Below are positions 61,805-64,000 of a stretch of 64,000 nt of DNA, in pieces (the stretch's first letter is position 1; every line of letters begins with the position of its first letter). The stretch spans positions 206,200,546-206,264,545 of the forward strand of contig NC_080670.1 of assembly GCF_030247195.1 (NCBI RefSeq), read 5' to 3'. Origin of the DNA: Topomyia yanbarensis. Its lineage: Eukaryota; Arthropoda; Insecta; Diptera; Culicidae. The notes beneath the pieces were generated by a model. That model worked only from the letters and a program-made list of their open reading frames with translations. It searched no databases and was not told where the DNA came from. The position numbers and the translations under genes are program-made.

Positions 61805-62862
61805 ACGTAACAATACGAACGGTTTAAAGCACTTTAGGTCTAGTTATAAGAATTGTTGTCGTGTAAGCCACATCCATTATCGATTCGTTGGTAACAAGGC
61901 GTCTACCACTCGATTTCTGTGACACGTTCAGCTGTACTCATGTTTCAATCCAATCAGAGAATCTAAGGAAAATCGATTAGCGGACGTCTTATTATTTTAT
62001 ATCTAACCTAAACCATCCCGACCATCATCTTGAGACCCCTAGCCCAGGCCCAGTTTGGCCATGCTTTAAGACGGTACTTGACGGTTTTAACAAAATCACC
62101 CATATCCAAGGAATAAAAAAAATATCGCTTAAAGGAGAATTTTTGCGTAGGGCGCCAGCCGATTGATTCGCATGTCAGCAATAAGATTTTTATTTCGTTT
62201 TCTCATCAGCAAAGCTTCTGTAGTTAATTACTTCAGACTGCTTCCCGAGACATCACTTGGGAGACTAGTCAGTTGTTTAGTGGTTCACGTAAGATGTGAC
62301 TTTTTGAAGCAGAAAACATCTAACGTTTCAATACAGGGGTCCCATTTCAAAATTTTCGCTTGAACTTTTACCCGATTTTTTAAATGTAAATAACTACCGT
62401 TGTATTGAATAAAAAATTGCATATTTCCGGTTGTAACATTTTTTTACCTAAGTCCGTAGAATGTAAAATTAGTGCAAATTACGAAAATAATGTATTTTGT
62501 GAAAGCAGTAATTATTTGCACCATGGTTGGTCCGTACCATTCGACCGAGCGAGCTAGCGTTGTTAGCATGGCCCCTTTGTCGCAAAGGAACTGCGATACA
62601 CGTACAATAACATGGTCCAGAATAAAAAATCATCAGTTTGTTTTTTGACGCCTTGGCAGCTGCAGCATGATTACGGTTGCCCGTCAAACGCAGATCGCTC
62701 TGTGGCTAACCAGAACCGTCAATATGGGGTACCTGAGAGACTCAATGAAAAACGTGAAGTCACAAATAGAGTTGCCGCGCGTGTACATTTGAATCATTCG
62801 TCGCTCGCCTGCCAAACGAGCAACATCATGACTATAACGTACGGACGGTACAATAAGCGGGA
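61805..62862 (+). repeat. Duplicated block of about 1 kb, copy 2
   Basis: Direct-repeat partner of 58365-59345, about 3.45 kb away. The copy carries its tail (62868-63040) uninterrupted, and also shares the leader block with the H2A-like pseudogene (ACGAAAATAATG then TTTTGTGAAAGCAGTAATTAT, split here). Non-coding by comparison. Confidence 0.85.
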
Positions 62863-62867
62863 GTGTG

Positions 62868-63035
62868 CCGCACTATTTTTACAATTTCACAACCCACAAT
62901 CGATGGGATGCGTATAAATTGGAATCGGCATATTTGCTCCGTTTCTAAGAACAAATATAATAAAGAAATTGGCTTGCGAATGTAGCAATATTTCTGTTTT
63001 AGCGCAGAGAGAACTCTAATCGAATGTCCCAATAA
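62868..63035 (+). repeat. Tail of duplicated block, copy 2 (uninterrupted)
   Basis: Matches 60088-60250 after removal of the TA-flanked MITE. Confidence 0.75.
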
Positions 63036-63039
63036 TAGC

Positions 63040-63669
63040 ACTAGCATTTGCGCGAATGCTGCTCTGATAGTCAGGCTGCAATCAAGGCCCCTAGCTCAGA
63101 CTGACAAATCACGGTCCAAGCTAGCGATCGCGTGCCGAACCCAAATCGAAGAACTAAGCATTGTCAACACTACTATCTACCTTGTTTGAGTTTCCGGATA
63201 TTCCGAATGGGCTAACGAATTGGCCAGGGTAGGTTCAGCGATTGACCTCGTTGGTCCTGAGCTCGCCCTGCCAATTTCGACAAGTTGGATAAAGGAAAAA
63301 ATACGGTCTTGGACTTCGTCTCAGCACTGTAATCAGTGTAGAAATCTACAAACGTGTCGCCAAACAAAGGCGTTTATAGGACAACCGTGCCCAGTGATTT
63401 TGAAAAATCTCCTACATTTTTCGAAGCTCCACTGCGGCATGTTTACCACGTCTTTAACCGGCCACTGCAAACTCAATTATCACAGGGCAACTATTCTGAG
63501 TGCTGAGTTTTTTTCATGTGATCTTTGTGAATCTGACTACGGAACCTCATATCATCTGATATGTAATTGTCGAGTTTTCAACCGTCCTTACATAGACGAC
63601 ACCATGTTTGGACGACTGAAATTCAGAGACATACTGAAGTTTCTTATCCATTGTGGTAAGAAGCTTTAG
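63040..63669 (+). pseudogene. Non-LTR retrotransposon 3' end: RNase H and CCHC region
   Basis: Translation gives a degenerate RNase H (ICANAALIVRLQ; GYSEWANELARVGSA, the usual GHSxxxGNExAD block). It continues with a long open frame from 63220 to TAG at 63667-63669: SWIKEKIRSW, CRQTKAFIGQPCP, SLTGHCKLNYHRA, CDLCESDYGTSYHLICNC and FGRLKFRDILKFL. RNase H removes RNA from the RNA-DNA hybrid in elements that keep it. Same family as the tail at 49240-49640. RT and endonuclease are missing. Confidence 0.77.
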
Positions 63670-63992
63670 ACTTACTCTCAGGTGAGTTGAACCACTTGGT
63701 CGGTGTTGCGTCAGACCGGACTAAGGCGCAAAACCTTTCCCAGATTTGAAATATGTAACAAAAAGCAATAATGATGGCAAAAAGTTTTTTCAAGTTATCG
63801 TGTAAAGGATGCTGCGATTCAAGCTTTAAACTCGTTTTTCTCGAAATCAATAAATTGTTACTTAAACCGGTTTCACTTCACACACCGTCCACTTGTGAGT
63901 GTAACTTATCCGCTGTTTGATTTTGTTTTTGTATTATTTTTCCAACCCTTCCAATTCTATTTGCTCCCTTCTCTTCCTTTCATTCCGCTCAG
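63670..63992 (+). promoter_or_regulatory. Probable intron end: polypyrimidine tract and splice acceptor
   Basis: The last 60 bases before 63991 are almost pure pyrimidine (CTCCCTTCTCTTCCTTTC) and end CGCTC|AG at 63991-63992, an excellent 3' splice site. It would open a plus-strand exon at 63993 that runs off the window. The preceding 200 bases show nothing else. Confidence 0.45.
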
Positions 63993-64000
63993 GAAATGAT
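63993..64000 (+). other. Possible first bases of a plus-strand exon
   Basis: Eight bases (GAAATGAT) after the acceptor; too little to identify a product. Confidence 0.3.

Overview
This 64 kb window is eukaryotic and fits a mosquito genome, probably a large, transposon-rich culicine-type one. The evidence is GT-AG introns of dipteran style (a 56-base intron in one gene, 5-8 kb introns in another), an AT-rich background, a DD37E mariner of the type known from mosquitoes, and dense non-LTR retrotransposon debris. I cannot name the species from sequence alone.

Two host protein genes are clear, both on the minus strand. The first (13613-15576) is a secreted transferrin with one 56-base intron. 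Its compact promoter holds a kappaB site, a TATA box and an arthropod initiator. The second (26089-41265) is a cytosolic purine 5'-nucleotidase of the NT5C2/cN-II family. Its six coding exons join in frame to 646 codons, and introns 1 and 3 are swollen by repeats. An unidentified open frame runs off the left edge (1-180, +). A strong splice acceptor lies at the right edge (63991-63992, +). Two diverged copies of an exon-like block, each ending in a splice donor, lie at 10.7-11.5 and 12.6-13.3 kb on the plus strand. Together these could be the alternative first exons and a downstream exon of one very long plus-strand gene containing the two minus-strand genes; this is inference.

Layout: 0-2.5 kb mostly featureless. 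2.5-7.7 kb nested transposons, with a 1284-base DD37E mariner inside an older repeat, plus MITEs. 7.7-8.5 kb a histone H2A-like pseudogene with an unusual lysine-rich tail. 9-9.4 kb a reverse transcriptase fragment. 10.6-13.3 kb the duplicated leader block with a hAT-type MITE. 13.5-15.9 kb transferrin. 16-25 kb intergenic, with a second H2A-like relic, RT debris, a mariner relic and short dispersed repeats. 26-41.3 kb the nucleotidase gene, with a decayed repeat array in intron 3 and a tandem duplication, T-rich blocks, an ORF1 relic and three foldback structures in intron 1. 41.4-64 kb gene-poor, with fragments of at least four non-LTR elements, a CpG-rich dispersed repeat, a duplicated block of about 1 kb (58.4 and 61.8 kb), a TA-flanked MITE and several long hairpins.

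Functionally, transferrin handles extracellular iron and is commonly immune-responsive in insects, which agrees with the kappaB site. The nucleotidase controls intracellular IMP/GMP. Nothing in the sequence links the two. No CRISPR array, operon or bacterial feature was seen, and no tRNA or rRNA gene was recognised.
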